Assembly (NCBI RefSeq): GCF_020172085.1
Contig: NZ_JAIVAT010000007.1
Location: forward strand, 620,001 to 684,000
Reading direction: 5' to 3'
DNA from: Rossellomorea aquimaris
Lineage (GTDB): Bacteria > Bacillota > Bacilli > Bacillales > Bacillaceae_B
Length of the DNA stretch: 64,000 bases
A program made the translations under genes and the position numbers. Shown here piece after piece: positions 44,025-52,428 of this stretch (position 1 is its first letter; each line of letters opens with the position of its first letter). The notes under the pieces are model-generated. The model was given only the letters and a program-made list of their open reading frames with translations, made no database searches and was not told where the DNA came from.

Positions 44025-44555
44025 ATGATCGATTATCGCATAAAAAATAACGGTGGTTACACGAAAACGATGGGGGAACTCGTTTCAATGCTTGAACATA
44101 CCCGGTCCGTTACATTGGAAGAAATCAAGGATCTCTGTGAAGAAGACTTAGATAAGCTGGTAGATGGCGACATCAATACAATCGGAACACTTCTCCTTCA
44201 TATTGCTTCTATTGAGTTTGTTCATGGGGTTATTTCATTCGAAGGACGGGACATCAATGAAGTTGAGCTACAGAAATGGAAAGCTGCACTGGAACTCGGT
44301 GAGGAAGCGGTGAAAACGATAAAAGGCCACCCTGTTCAATACTACATTGACGAGCTCTCATCAGTAAGGGAAACGACCCTGGGCGAACTTAGAAAGAGAA
44401 GCGATGACTGGCTGTTTGAAGAGAATGAGTGGCCGAACGGTGTCTCGCATAACCATTACTACCTCTGGTTTCACGTTTTGGAAGATGAAATCAACCACCG
44501 GGGGCAGATGAGATCGCTTAAACGCAGATTGTTAAAGACGGAGGAGCACACATGA
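44025..44555 (+). CDS. DinB-family protein
   Basis: 176 residues. ATG 44025 lies seven bases after TAGGGGGA; ATG 44019 touches the ribosome site. A four-helix DinB/YfiT fold with the metal-binding His triad in LLLHIASIEFVHG (near 64), and HNHYYLWFHVLEDEINHRGQMR (near 142-163). Members are often thiol-dependent (bacillithiol) transferases. It overlaps the HD gene by four bases. Confidence 0.85.
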   Translation: MIDYRIKNNGGYTKTMGELVSMLEHTRSVTLEEIKDLCEEDLDKLVDGDINTIGTLLLHIASIEFVHGVISFEGRDINEVELQKWKAALELGEEAVKTIKGHPVQYYIDELSSVRETTLGELRKRSDDWLFEENEWPNGVSHNHYYLWFHVLEDEINHRGQMRSLKRRLLKTEEHT

Positions 44556-45163
44556 AGAGAGACCTTTTTAACATATTAGAACTCATTAAACTGGGAGAAA
44601 AGCTGAAATACGAAATGAGGCACAGCTGGCTCTCAAACGGTAGGCAGGAAAGCGTCGCAGAGCATACGTGGAGGGTGTCCCTGATGGCCATGCTGATAGA
44701 GCCATTTTTAACTGAGAAAGTGGATTCGGCGAAATTATTGAAAATGATCATCATCCACGATCTCGTGGAAGCGGAAGCTGGGGACATCCCGGCATTTGAT
44801 ACGATGAATGACTCAGCAGTAAAGGAACAAAAGGTGCTCAATGAGAGGAAGTCCATTGAGAGAATACGATATATGCTGGGAAATGCTTTAGGAGAAGAGC
44901 TATACGAACTGTGGTATGAATTTGAAGAGAAAGAAACGTATGAAGCTAAAGTCGCCAACGCGTTGGATAAATTGGAAGCCCAAATTCAACATAATGAAGC
45001 GGACATTTCTACCTGGCTAGATATTGAACATCGGATGAGTTTTATGATGGATAAGCATGTGGAGTTTGATCGAACATTGCAGGCTTTCAAGGATGTTATC
45101 GAGGCTGAGGCAGATTTGAAATTGAAAGAAGCGGGAATCGATACAGATAAATTAAAAATCTGA
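44552..45163 (+). CDS. HD-domain phosphohydrolase (YfbR-like)
   Basis: 203 residues, start overlapping the DinB stop as ATGA. HD motif with His in VAEHTWRVSLMA (near 37), His-Asp in IIHDLVEAEAGDIP (near 71), and Asp in ALDKLEAQIQ (near 136). YfbR-type enzymes are 5'-nucleotidases for deoxyribonucleotides. Coupled to the DinB gene. Metal ligands are complete, so it is probably active. Confidence 0.85.
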   Translation: MKRDLFNILELIKLGEKLKYEMRHSWLSNGRQESVAEHTWRVSLMAMLIEPFLTEKVDSAKLLKMIIIHDLVEAEAGDIPAFDTMNDSAVKEQKVLNERKSIERIRYMLGNALGEELYELWYEFEEKETYEAKVANALDKLEAQIQHNEADISTWLDIEHRMSFMMDKHVEFDRTLQAFKDVIEAEADLKLKEAGIDTDKLKI

Positions 45164-45240
45164 TGGTAGCACCCAGCTCCTCTACGATCGTTTTACATTA
45201 TGAGAATCAACGCTACGCTTCCTGAATAGATAAAAAAAGA

Positions 45241-45269
45241 TTGTGAATTTCTCACTAATTTGAAATAAT
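45241..45269 (+). promoter_or_regulatory. Promoter with TTTGAAATAATTGG element (copy 2)
   Basis: TTGTGA (45241-45246), 17 bases, AATAAT (45264-45269) inside TTTGAAATAATTGG (45259-45272), 34 bases before the gene at 45306. Confidence 0.65.
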
Positions 45270-45305
45270 TGGAATTAACAAGAAAGATGATCGGAGGAAC
45301 CAATT

Positions 45306-45479
45306 ATGGAAACGGGTAAGCTTTTATTCATTGCCGGGTTACTCCTCTTTATGTTGGGAATCTATTTGTCTACCTATATCGTAAGCCTAGGAACTCTAAT
45401 GGGTGTCGGTGGTGGCATGATGCTTGGAGTCGGCAGTTACTTAATAGGGACCAATCAGGCGAAACGTACTAGAGGGTGA
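45306..45479 (+). CDS. Hypothetical 57-residue membrane protein
   Basis: ATG 45306 behind ATCGGAGGAACC. 57 residues with two helices (about 5-26 and 30-48) separated by a small turn, glycine-rich in the second (GVGGGMMLGVGSYLIG), and a basic tail. It starts an operon-like run; the acetyltransferase gene follows five bases after the stop. Confidence 0.65.
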   Translation: METGKLLFIAGLLLFMLGIYLSTYIVSLGTLMGVGGGMMLGVGSYLIGTNQAKRTRG

Positions 45480-45483
45480 ATAC

Positions 45484-46275
45484 ATGGAAAAAGGAAAACT
45501 CATTACCAAAGGTCATATTGTAACAGATTTAAAGAGGATGGGTGTCGCCAAGGGAATGACCCTCATCGTCCACTCATCTTTAAAATCAATCGGCAGAGTG
45601 ATAGGCGGACCGGTTTCCGTGATTCTGGCATTAGAAGAGGCAGTCGGTGCGGATGGAAATATTGTGATGCCAACCCAAACCGAGCATCTTTGTGATCCGA
45701 CTGAATTTGAAGACGGGTATACAGATGAAGAGCTGAAACTCATCCGGGACAATATGCCGATCTTTCATCCCGATCTCACCCCCACCTCTTACATGGGGTT
45801 CATCCCTGAGACGTTCAGAAAGCAGGACGGGGTGTACCGGAGTCCGCATCCCCATACTTCTTTTGCGACTTGGGGGAAAGACGCACGATATCTGACACAA
45901 GAACATGGGCACGATTTTTCCCTGAATGAACACTCACCACTGGGGAAGCTGTATGAACTCGGGGGCTACATTCTTCTCCTGGGGGCCCCGACAAACTCAA
46001 ATACTTCTTTACACCTTGCTGAATACAGGCAAAATAACACCTTTGTGAAAGAGAAAATCTGGGACGTCAAAGTAAAAGAAGGCACGGAAGAAGTGTGGAC
46101 TACGTATCGTGATATTAACAATGAGTCCGACGATTTTGACCGGCTGTTTGATGATTTTTACAGAGAAACAGACTTTGTGAAAGAGGGAATGATCGGAGAA
46201 GCAACAAGCTATTTTATGCCGATGAGACAGATGGTGGACTATGCTGTAGGCTGGATGGATAAGAACAGAAACTGA
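45484..46275 (+). CDS. AAC(3)-family N-acetyltransferase (YokD-like)
   Basis: 263 residues, the usual family length. Signatures are TLIVHSSLKSIGRVIGGPVSVILALEEAVGADGNIVMPTQT (25-65), the PHPHTSFATWG loop (near 121) and NTSLHLAEY. AAC(3) enzymes acetylate aminoglycoside 3-amino groups, but chromosomal Bacillus homologues such as YokD often have other or unknown substrates, so resistance should not be assumed. Confidence 0.85.
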   Translation: MEKGKLITKGHIVTDLKRMGVAKGMTLIVHSSLKSIGRVIGGPVSVILALEEAVGADGNIVMPTQTEHLCDPTEFEDGYTDEELKLIRDNMPIFHPDLTPTSYMGFIPETFRKQDGVYRSPHPHTSFATWGKDARYLTQEHGHDFSLNEHSPLGKLYELGGYILLLGAPTNSNTSLHLAEYRQNNTFVKEKIWDVKVKEGTEEVWTTYRDINNESDDFDRLFDDFYRETDFVKEGMIGEATSYFMPMRQMVDYAVGWMDKNRN

Positions 46276-46291
46276 CGGGGAGGCATTCATC

Positions 46292-46564
46292 ATGACGATG
46301 GACGTGTTATCTTTGGTGGTCGTAGGAATGGTTGTTGCATGCCTTTTACAGGCTTTGCAGAAATACGGTCGGGTTCCGTCTTTTTTTTATGTAAAGCTTT
46401 TTTTCGTGCTGACCCTTTTGTCGGCTGTATGTTGGATAATGAGCCTGGCGGTAGGAGGATGGGGTGGTTTGAGTTTGACTGCAATCGGATTGAACGGATT
46501 GGTGGCAGCGGTGTCGGGGTTGGTTCTTTCCTTCTTATTAAATATGTTGGCAGGGGATGGGTGA
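46292..46564 (+). CDS. Hypothetical membrane protein, ABC operon
   Basis: 90 residues, ATG 46292 eight bases after GGGGAGG. Helices at about 5-22, 33-50 and 62-85. It precedes the ABC ATPase with overlapping ends, so it may be part of that exporter. Family unknown. Confidence 0.6.
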   Translation: MTMDVLSLVVVGMVVACLLQALQKYGRVPSFFYVKLFFVLTLLSAVCWIMSLAVGGWGGLSLTAIGLNGLVAAVSGLVLSFLLNMLAGDG

Positions 46565-46568
46565 AGGG

Positions 46569-47429
46569 ATGGGACCGCTTATAGAGTTGAAAGCAGTGAC
46601 AAAAAGCTATGGTCAATCAATCATCTTGAAGGAAACATCCTTGTCCATTTTCCCTCATCAAATCATTGCAGTGGTGGGGGAAAACGGATCGGGGAAGAGC
46701 ACTCTTTTAAAAATGTTTGCTGGAATAGGGAAACCTGACAGAGGTGAGGTGATCAAAGGGGCTCCTTCTTTAAAGATTGGATATGTACCGGAACGAACTC
46801 CTGAGACGATTCCATTTACACTGGGTGAATACTTGATTCATATGGGACGCATCAGGGGAATGGAGAAGGGGCCACTTCGAAATAGAGTGGATGATTTACT
46901 TCAGATCTTTCATATGGTGGATGTCCGGAATACACGGATTGGTACTTTTTCCAAAGGAATGAAGCAAAAGGTCACCATTATGCAGGCGATGCTGGAAGAA
47001 ACGGATGTCCTGATTCTGGATGAGCCTCTATCCGGGCTGGACGATGTGGCTCAGAGTGACTTGGAAGATATTCTTGCAAACTTAAAGGAGGTTGGAATCA
47101 GTATCATCCTAAGCTGCCATGAAACACGGTTGTTGGAAAATCTAGTGGATGAGGTTTTCGTTATTAAGGATAAAAGGGTCATTCAACGGAGTGAATCGAG
47201 GGAAGTTCCTTCTGCCGTTTTGATCTTTGAAATAGGGGAGGAAGCGTTTGAAGGAGTGCCCGGTTCCCTAGAGGTACAAAAGGTGAGTGAGCTTGAGACG
47301 GGGATCAAGAGAGTGGAAACGAGGGTGAACACTATCCATGTCGATGATGTGTTGCGTGATCTTCTGACAAGAGGAGCCTCCATCAAGGAGCTGCATGCCT
47401 CCGTTCATCATATGAAAGAATACTTCTAG
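46569..47429 (+). CDS. ABC transporter ATP-binding protein
   Basis: 286 residues from ATG 46569 (an ATG at 46557 is also possible; neither has an ideal ribosome site). Walker A GENGSGKST (near 38), signature FSKGMKQKV (near 133), Walker B DVLILDEPLSGLDD and the switch His in LSCHETRL are intact. The C-terminal 75 residues are an extra domain as in BcrA-type exporters. It forms an exporter with the permease at 47446. Confidence 0.92.
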   Translation: MGPLIELKAVTKSYGQSIILKETSLSIFPHQIIAVVGENGSGKSTLLKMFAGIGKPDRGEVIKGAPSLKIGYVPERTPETIPFTLGEYLIHMGRIRGMEKGPLRNRVDDLLQIFHMVDVRNTRIGTFSKGMKQKVTIMQAMLEETDVLILDEPLSGLDDVAQSDLEDILANLKEVGISIILSCHETRLLENLVDEVFVIKDKRVIQRSESREVPSAVLIFEIGEEAFEGVPGSLEVQKVSELETGIKRVETRVNTIHVDDVLRDLLTRGASIKELHASVHHMKEYF

Positions 47430-47445
47430 GAAAGGAGACGGGAAA

Positions 47446-48141
47446 TTGAACGCTTTGATACGTTATCATGTCATCCATTATCTAAGATCTTTCACTTTCA
47501 TCCCTCCATTGACCATCTTTATTTTTACCTTGATGCTGAATTATACATATAAACCTAATCCCATATACGACAGCTACTCATTTACATCATTGGCCCTGTT
47601 TTTTATGATGGGATGGTTTACAGTGACGGTTTTTCACAGTGAGGATCAGGGGCAGAAAGAGATCACTCTGCTGCATACCGGGAGTCAATGGAAGTATCAC
47701 CTAGCTTTGTATATCGTTTGCGTGATGATTGCACTCTTGTTAAGTCTCGTTTCCGTACTGTATCCAATCGTGTGTCATGCCTTTGGAAATGAAATAGATC
47801 CCTCCCACTTTATCCTTGGCTTTTTGTCCCACTTTTGCTTAGCGATTCTTTCGATCGGGTTGTCGACCATTTTCACAAGGGAGCTTGTTCGTCATTCGCT
47901 GAATACATGGTGGGGAGTTCTAAGCGTCCTCATTTTGTCACTGGCTGCCTCCGCATTTCCAGATGCAGGACTGCTGGACTGGCTGTACCCACCTGTGGAG
48001 TTGTCATTAACAATGATGAGTATAAGCGATGGCGTTACGTTCATCCCGGTTCGTTTTTATTGGGAGTATGGTTGGATTATGCTGTACGGATTTCTCTTTG
48101 TGGGCATATATTTCGTAATGATGAAGAAGAAAAGGCACTAG
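47446..48141 (+). CDS. ABC-2-type permease
   Basis: 231 residues from TTG 47446, behind AAAGGAGACGGG. Six membrane helices (about 17-33, 46-60, 83-105, 118-142, 152-169, 205-224). The layout is that of small BcrB/NatB-like permeases. Substrate unknown. It directly follows the ATPase gene (16 bp). Confidence 0.85.
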   Translation: MNALIRYHVIHYLRSFTFIPPLTIFIFTLMLNYTYKPNPIYDSYSFTSLALFFMMGWFTVTVFHSEDQGQKEITLLHTGSQWKYHLALYIVCVMIALLLSLVSVLYPIVCHAFGNEIDPSHFILGFLSHFCLAILSIGLSTIFTRELVRHSLNTWWGVLSVLILSLAASAFPDAGLLDWLYPPVELSLTMMSISDGVTFIPVRFYWEYGWIMLYGFLFVGIYFVMMKKKRH

Positions 48142-48203
48142 CTGGGAGACGAATGAATATTGTTCACCCCACATATGTAAATAGGAGAAGAGGAGGAGTA
48201 CAA

Positions 48204-48455
48204 TTGAAAAAAGCATTCAGTATAGGTTCACTCATCATCTTTATAATCGGTCTTGTATTCTATTTTTTAACCCTATCAGGAAAGGACACTTTCTTACTAC
48301 CTGCAGTCATCACGGCAGTCGTAGGTTTTCTGTCAGGCTTGTTCGGAGAAAAAACAATCCCTAGAAAGATAGGCCTGTTTGGAAATGGTCTCTTATTAGT
48401 GGTCGGACTGCTTCTTCCATTTGTGGTGACGACGTTTTTTTGGAATAAGCCATAA
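48204..48455 (+). CDS. Hypothetical small membrane protein
   Basis: 83 residues from TTG 48204 behind GAGGAGGAG. Three helices (about 4-24, 29-47, 57-77) and a tryptophan-bearing end. The 63 bp gap to the permease contains no terminator, so it may be the last gene of that operon. No family recognised. Confidence 0.65.
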   Translation: MKKAFSIGSLIIFIIGLVFYFLTLSGKDTFLLPAVITAVVGFLSGLFGEKTIPRKIGLFGNGLLLVVGLLLPFVVTTFFWNKP

Positions 48456-48475
48456 AGGCCACATGCTTAACGCCA

Positions 48476-48507
48476 AGAACTTCTTGTCCATAGAAGTTCT
48501 TTTATTT
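48476..48507 (+). terminator. Terminator of the ABC exporter operon
   Basis: AAGAACTTCT and AGAAGTTCTT pair perfectly around seven bases, followed by TTATTTTAT. Confidence 0.88.
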
Positions 48508-48549
48508 TATAGAATTAAAAGAATTCAGGAAAAGTAAGGAGGAAAAGCA

Positions 48550-49290
48550 ATGAACCTAGGCACCCCAATCGCAACCGGAAACACAGCCCAAGTCTATCTC
48601 TATAAAAATAATATTTACAAAATCTTTCATGACTCATTACCAGCCGGTGAATCCTTCAAAGAAGCGAATAAGCAACAGTATGCCCATTCATTTGGACTGC
48701 CTGTGCCGGAAATCTATGATGTCACAAACATAGATGGGAAACAGGTCATCATCATGGAGCACATTAAAGGGAAAACGATAGGGGATTTCCTGAATGACAA
48801 CATGGAAAGAGCGGAGTACTATATGAGCATGTCTGTAGACATTCATATGGGCATACATCAGACCAAGGCTCATTCGATTGAACCTATGTCGGGAAAACTG
48901 CGTCGCCAAATACAATCTGCACCCGAATTGGGTAATGAGCTAAAGTCCGTTTTAATAAAAAAACTAGATTCCATGACCTTTGAAGAAAATCTCTGTCACG
49001 GGGATTTTCATTTATACAACTTGATTCTTTCAAATGATAAGGTCACCATCATTGACTGGGTTGATTCCAGTGCAGGGGATAGACGGGCTGACGTATATCG
49101 CACACATCTCCTGTATTCCCAGGTTTCAGTGGAACTGGCTGATATGTATATGCGTCTCTATTGTGAGAAAAGCGGTTTGTCTAAAGATGAAATTTTCCAA
49201 TGGGCACCCATAATCGCTGCGGCCAGATTGTCGGAGAGGGTTTCGTCTGAAAATCCAAAGCGGCTATTGGAGATAGTACATCAGTTTTGA
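48550..49290 (+). CDS. Aminoglycoside phosphotransferase (APH)-fold kinase
   Basis: 246 residues, ATG behind AAGGAGG. Kinase landmarks: GNTAQVYLY loop, VIIMEHIKGKTIGDFL hinge, catalytic LCHGDFHLYNLILS (near 150) and metal site IIDWVDSS (near 174). APH-fold enzymes phosphorylate antibiotics, choline or sugars; the substrate here is unknown. Monocistronic. Confidence 0.85.
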   Translation: MNLGTPIATGNTAQVYLYKNNIYKIFHDSLPAGESFKEANKQQYAHSFGLPVPEIYDVTNIDGKQVIIMEHIKGKTIGDFLNDNMERAEYYMSMSVDIHMGIHQTKAHSIEPMSGKLRRQIQSAPELGNELKSVLIKKLDSMTFEENLCHGDFHLYNLILSNDKVTIIDWVDSSAGDRRADVYRTHLLYSQVSVELADMYMRLYCEKSGLSKDEIFQWAPIIAAARLSERVSSENPKRLLEIVHQF

Positions 49291-49296
49291 GAAAAT

Positions 49297-49320
49297 GCCA
49301 TGGGGACCTATCCCCATGGC
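49297..49320. terminator. ACCTRTCCCC-type hairpin between convergent genes (copy 3)
   Basis: GCCATGGGGA (49297-49306) and TCCCCATGGC (49311-49320) pair perfectly around CCTA. There is no T run on either side, and the last base touches the convergent stop. It belongs to the hairpin family also seen at 16137, 22861, 50664 and 62939. Confidence 0.65.
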
Positions 49321-49983
49321 TTAATCATTTCGATGGTATAAATCTATTAATGATATTTCTTTCGTGCGGTCTTTATATTGGATGGATAGTTTTTCATTGG
49401 CTGTCAGTTTTTTCACTTTCCCGTTATCCAGTAGCAACGTGTTTTCATCCAGGAACGTATACGAGATGTTGATTCCATCCTTCAGGTTTTCCGGTGTGTA
49501 TAGATCTTCTCGCATCTCATAGACGATCATATTGTCTGTATAGTCTTGATTCAGCTGTTCTTTTCTAAGTAACAGATATCGGTTGTCTTGTTTTGATGTA
49601 AATGTCAGTGTAACCGAGTTACCTTGCGTTTGGATTGTCGTTTGAACATCGTTTGGATCGGCTATCCACATTTTTATATAGAGCAGGTAATAGCTAATGG
49701 TCAAAATGAGGAAAAGGGATAGCAGAGAGGTGACAATCGTGAGTATTTTCTTTCTGTTCTTTGAGCGTACCTTTTTGAAGTAGTCCACTTTTCTATCCTC
49801 TTTTGCCTGTTCATGCACATTTTCTGACATCCATTCTTCTTGCATCTCATGTACATAATCTCTACAGTCTTTGCACTGCTCCATATGTACTTCCATTTGC
49901 ATAGTGGTCTCTTCGCTCGTTAAATGTTCCATATAGCTCGGAACCAAATCTTTAAACACATGATGATTCATTTCATTGTTCAC
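49321..49983 (-). CDS. Zinc-type anti-sigma factor
   Basis: 220 residues. The N-terminal 45 residues hold the zinc anti-sigma motif HMEQCKDC (near 33-40). One helix (about 80-103) leads to an extracellular domain of about 115 residues, where a signal is probably sensed. It overlaps the sigma gene by 11 bases, so production is coupled. Confidence 0.85.
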   Translation of the reverse strand: MNNEMNHHVFKDLVPSYMEHLTSEETTMQMEVHMEQCKDCRDYVHEMQEEWMSENVHEQAKEDRKVDYFKKVRSKNRKKILTIVTSLLSLFLILTISYYLLYIKMWIADPNDVQTTIQTQGNSVTLTFTSKQDNRYLLLRKEQLNQDYTDNMIVYEMREDLYTPENLKDGINISYTFLDENTLLLDNGKVKKLTANEKLSIQYKDRTKEISLIDLYHRND

Positions 49984-50458
49984 CCTTTCTTATTTGTTGT
50001 TTGGCAAGGTAAAATGTGACTCTTGCCCAATTCTCTGTTTCTCCCAAAATCGAGCCAATGTCTTTGAAAGATAAATTCCCCAATAACCTGAGATAAAGGA
50101 GTTCACGTTTTTTCTCGCTAAGTTGTTGAGCCTGTTGGAAAAAGTGGATTTTGTCTTCGTTTTGAATATATTGTTCTTCCATACTGTAAACGGGAGTGTG
50201 TTCACTGCTTAGTGATTCCACTAACCGGTGCTTCTTCCTTACACGATTCACTTCTTGCAGCCAAACGTTTTTGGCGATGGCACAGAGCCAGGTTGAAAAT
50301 GTGGCTTTTCCGTCTTCTTGAAAATGATCGATGGACTTAAAGGCCTGATAAAATGTTTCTTGAGTCAACTCTTCAGCAGATTGAGCGTCATTTGTCATGG
50401 TTATAAAATATCTATATATTATATTTGCGTATTCTTGATAAACATCTTCCTTATCCAC
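49973..50458 (-). CDS. ECF-type RNA polymerase sigma factor
   Basis: 161 residues from GTG 50458 behind AAAAGGAGG. Region 2 has SAEELTQETFYQAF and TFSTWLCAIAKNVW; region 4 has LLYLRLLGNLSFKDIGSILGETENWARVTFYLAKQQI. It belongs to the short ECF class that is held by the anti-sigma protein encoded just downstream. The 286 bp upstream hold the hairpin at 50664, a second terminator and AT-rich DNA; I could not settle an ECF-type promoter there. Confidence 0.9.
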   Translation of the reverse strand: MDKEDVYQEYANIIYRYFITMTNDAQSAEELTQETFYQAFKSIDHFQEDGKATFSTWLCAIAKNVWLQEVNRVRKKHRLVESLSSEHTPVYSMEEQYIQNEDKIHFFQQAQQLSEKKRELLYLRLLGNLSFKDIGSILGETENWARVTFYLAKQQIRKGEQ

Positions 50459-50663
50459 GTCTTACCTCCTTTTCGATAAAGTGTTGGCTGTAAAAAAATG
50501 AATCCCTTTAAATATCTAGTTATCTATTACTCCAGAAAAACGTGCATTCGTTACAATTAATTAAAAAAATATGTAAAAATTTCTCAAAATAATCATGACA
50601 TGGACCAGATTACACTAAAACCTTCTTTTAGAGAATGATTTTTTATACTTTGACAATGATTTC

Positions 50664-50694
50664 ACGAGCCATGGTACCTGTCCCCATGGCTCGT
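50664..50694. repeat. ACCTGTCCCC hairpin-family element (copy 4)
   Basis: ACGAGCCATGG and CCATGGCTCGT form a perfect 11-bp stem around TACCTGTCC. There is no T run. It lies between two minus-strand operons. Confidence 0.7.
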
Positions 50695-50701
50695 AAACGA
50701 C

Positions 50702-50736
50702 AAAAAAACAGCCACCCACAACAAAATGGGTGGCTG
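50702..50736 (-). terminator. Terminator of the PTS operon
   Basis: On the minus strand CAGCCACCCA and TGGGTGGCTG pair around seven bases and are followed by TTTTTTTG. Confidence 0.93.
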
Positions 50737-50744
50737 AATCCATC

Positions 50745-52112
50745 TTATGCTACTTCCGTCTCATCCTTCTCCCCAGTCCCTTTAGTCTTAAAGCTGATAA
50801 AGAAAAGGACAGCGAGAAGGACAATGATTGAAACGAATACCATCATATTGGATTCGATCAGGTTCACAAGGTTACCGAGCACAATGCCGACTAAACCGAA
50901 GTCTGCATCTCCAAACGTGGTTCCCTGGAATCCTAATGAACTTAACACCGGTAATAGCAGAGCCGGCAGGAAGCTGATCATGACTCCGTTCGCCATGGAA
51001 CCGATGACGGCACCGCGACGTCCGCCTGTGGCATTACCGAACACTCCGGCTGCTGCCCCTGTGAAGAAGTGAGGGACAAGTCCCGGAACGATGACTTTCA
51101 ATCCTAGTAAAGGTAAAAATAACATGCTGACGAGTCCAGCGATGAAGCTGAATAGAAATCCGATGATAACGGCATTCCCTGCAAAAGGGAAGATGGCTGG
51201 GCAATCAAGGGCCGGTTTGGCATTCGGGACGACTTTGTCCGCGATTCCTTTGAATGCCGGTACGATTTCACCAAGGAGCATGCGTACCCCTGCTAAGATG
51301 ATGTACACACCAACGGCAAATGTGATCCCTTGCATAAAGGCGAATACCAGGAAGTTTTGTCCTCCGCTTAGTTCTCCTTCCACGAAGGCAGGACCTGCTG
51401 CGCCTGCTACGACGAAGAACAGGATGACCATCGTCAGAGAAACGGAGACAGATGTGTCACGCAGGAATCCGAGTGACTTTGGCACTTTTATTTCTTCCGT
51501 CGATTTGCTTCCTTTCCCAACGGCTTTCCCGACCATCGCGGAAACCAAATACCCAATCGATCCAAAGTGACCAACGGCAAAGTCGTCTGAACCGGTAACT
51601 TTGCGAGTGAAAGGCTGAAGCATCGCAGGTGACAGGACCATGAGAGCTCCAAGTATAATAGAACCTAGAACGATCAACGGAACTCCCGTAAATCCTCCGG
51701 TCGTCAAGATAACCGCGATCATGCAGGCCATGAACATTGTATGGTGTCCGGTTAAAAAGATGTATTTAAAAGGACTGAATCGTGCAATGACGATATTGAC
51801 TACCATACCGAATAGCATGATCATCGCCGTTTCCGTACCGAAGCTTTCCTGAGCCAGAGCTACAATGGCTTCGTTATTCGGGATGACGCCGTCGACTTCG
51901 AATGCGTGATTGAACATGCTGCTGAATTGTCCTAAGGATTGCACGAGTACATTCGCACCCGCCCCGAGGATGACGAAGCCCATGACCGTTTTCAGGGTTC
52001 CGGACACGACATCCCCCGAGTTCTTACGCTGGATGAGGAGCCCGATTAAGGCGAATAGACCGACAAGGATCGCAGGCGTACCGAGTATATCCTTCATAAT
52101 GATATCAATCAT
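50745..52112 (-). CDS. PTS EIIC component, ascorbate (UlaA/SgaT) family
   Basis: 455 residues, ATG behind GAAAGGAG. About eleven helices. It has the UlaA pattern: LGTPAILVGLFALIGLLIQRK, GHHTMFMACMIAV, PALDCPAIFPFAGNAVIIGFL and HFFTGAAAGVFGNATGGRRGA. The family imports L-ascorbate or related acids with phosphorylation. The usual ulaDEF enzymes are absent here, so the sugar is uncertain. Confidence 0.88.
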   Translation of the reverse strand: MIDIIMKDILGTPAILVGLFALIGLLIQRKNSGDVVSGTLKTVMGFVILGAGANVLVQSLGQFSSMFNHAFEVDGVIPNNEAIVALAQESFGTETAMIMLFGMVVNIVIARFSPFKYIFLTGHHTMFMACMIAVILTTGGFTGVPLIVLGSIILGALMVLSPAMLQPFTRKVTGSDDFAVGHFGSIGYLVSAMVGKAVGKGSKSTEEIKVPKSLGFLRDTSVSVSLTMVILFFVVAGAAGPAFVEGELSGGQNFLVFAFMQGITFAVGVYIILAGVRMLLGEIVPAFKGIADKVVPNAKPALDCPAIFPFAGNAVIIGFLFSFIAGLVSMLFLPLLGLKVIVPGLVPHFFTGAAAGVFGNATGGRRGAVIGSMANGVMISFLPALLLPVLSSLGFQGTTFGDADFGLVGIVLGNLVNLIESNMMVFVSIIVLLAVLFFISFKTKGTGEKDETEVA

Positions 52113-52142
52113 GTGTATCGCTCCTTTCTAACTCATAGTGGT

Positions 52143-52409
52143 CTAGATATTTTGTTCCAGTGCTGTACGAAGCTCGTTCTTATCCATCAGATTCTTTAAT
52201 TTCACGACATTCTTCTTACCGTCTTCCAGGCTTTCGACGATATCTTCTGAACCTAGGAATAGATCCGCTTGTTCTGTCTTCGCTGTAGTCAGATCCGTGT
52301 GGGATACTTCCGCTTCTTTCCCCATATCCTTCAGTGCTGCTTTTACGTTCATCTCTACGATCATGCTGCTTCCTAATCCATTTCCACATACGACTAATAC
52401 TTTTTTCAT
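52143..52409 (-). CDS. PTS EIIB component, ascorbate/lactate-type
   Basis: 88 residues from ATG 52409, eight bases after AGGAGG (an ATG six bases earlier is too near). The phosphorylated cysteine is Cys8 in VVCGNGLGSSMI. It passes phosphate from the EIIA domain of the regulator to the imported sugar at EIIC. Adjacent genes supply both partners. Confidence 0.9.
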   Translation of the reverse strand: MKKVLVVCGNGLGSSMIVEMNVKAALKDMGKEAEVSHTDLTTAKTEQADLFLGSEDIVESLEDGKKNVVKLKNLMDKNELRTALEQNI

Positions 52410-52428
52410 TTTCATTTCCTCCTCAGAT

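Noticed and set aside
45484-46275. AAC(3) homologue as an aminoglycoside resistance gene
   Set aside because: Family membership alone does not show resistance; chromosomal relatives in Bacillus often lack it, so only the family is called.
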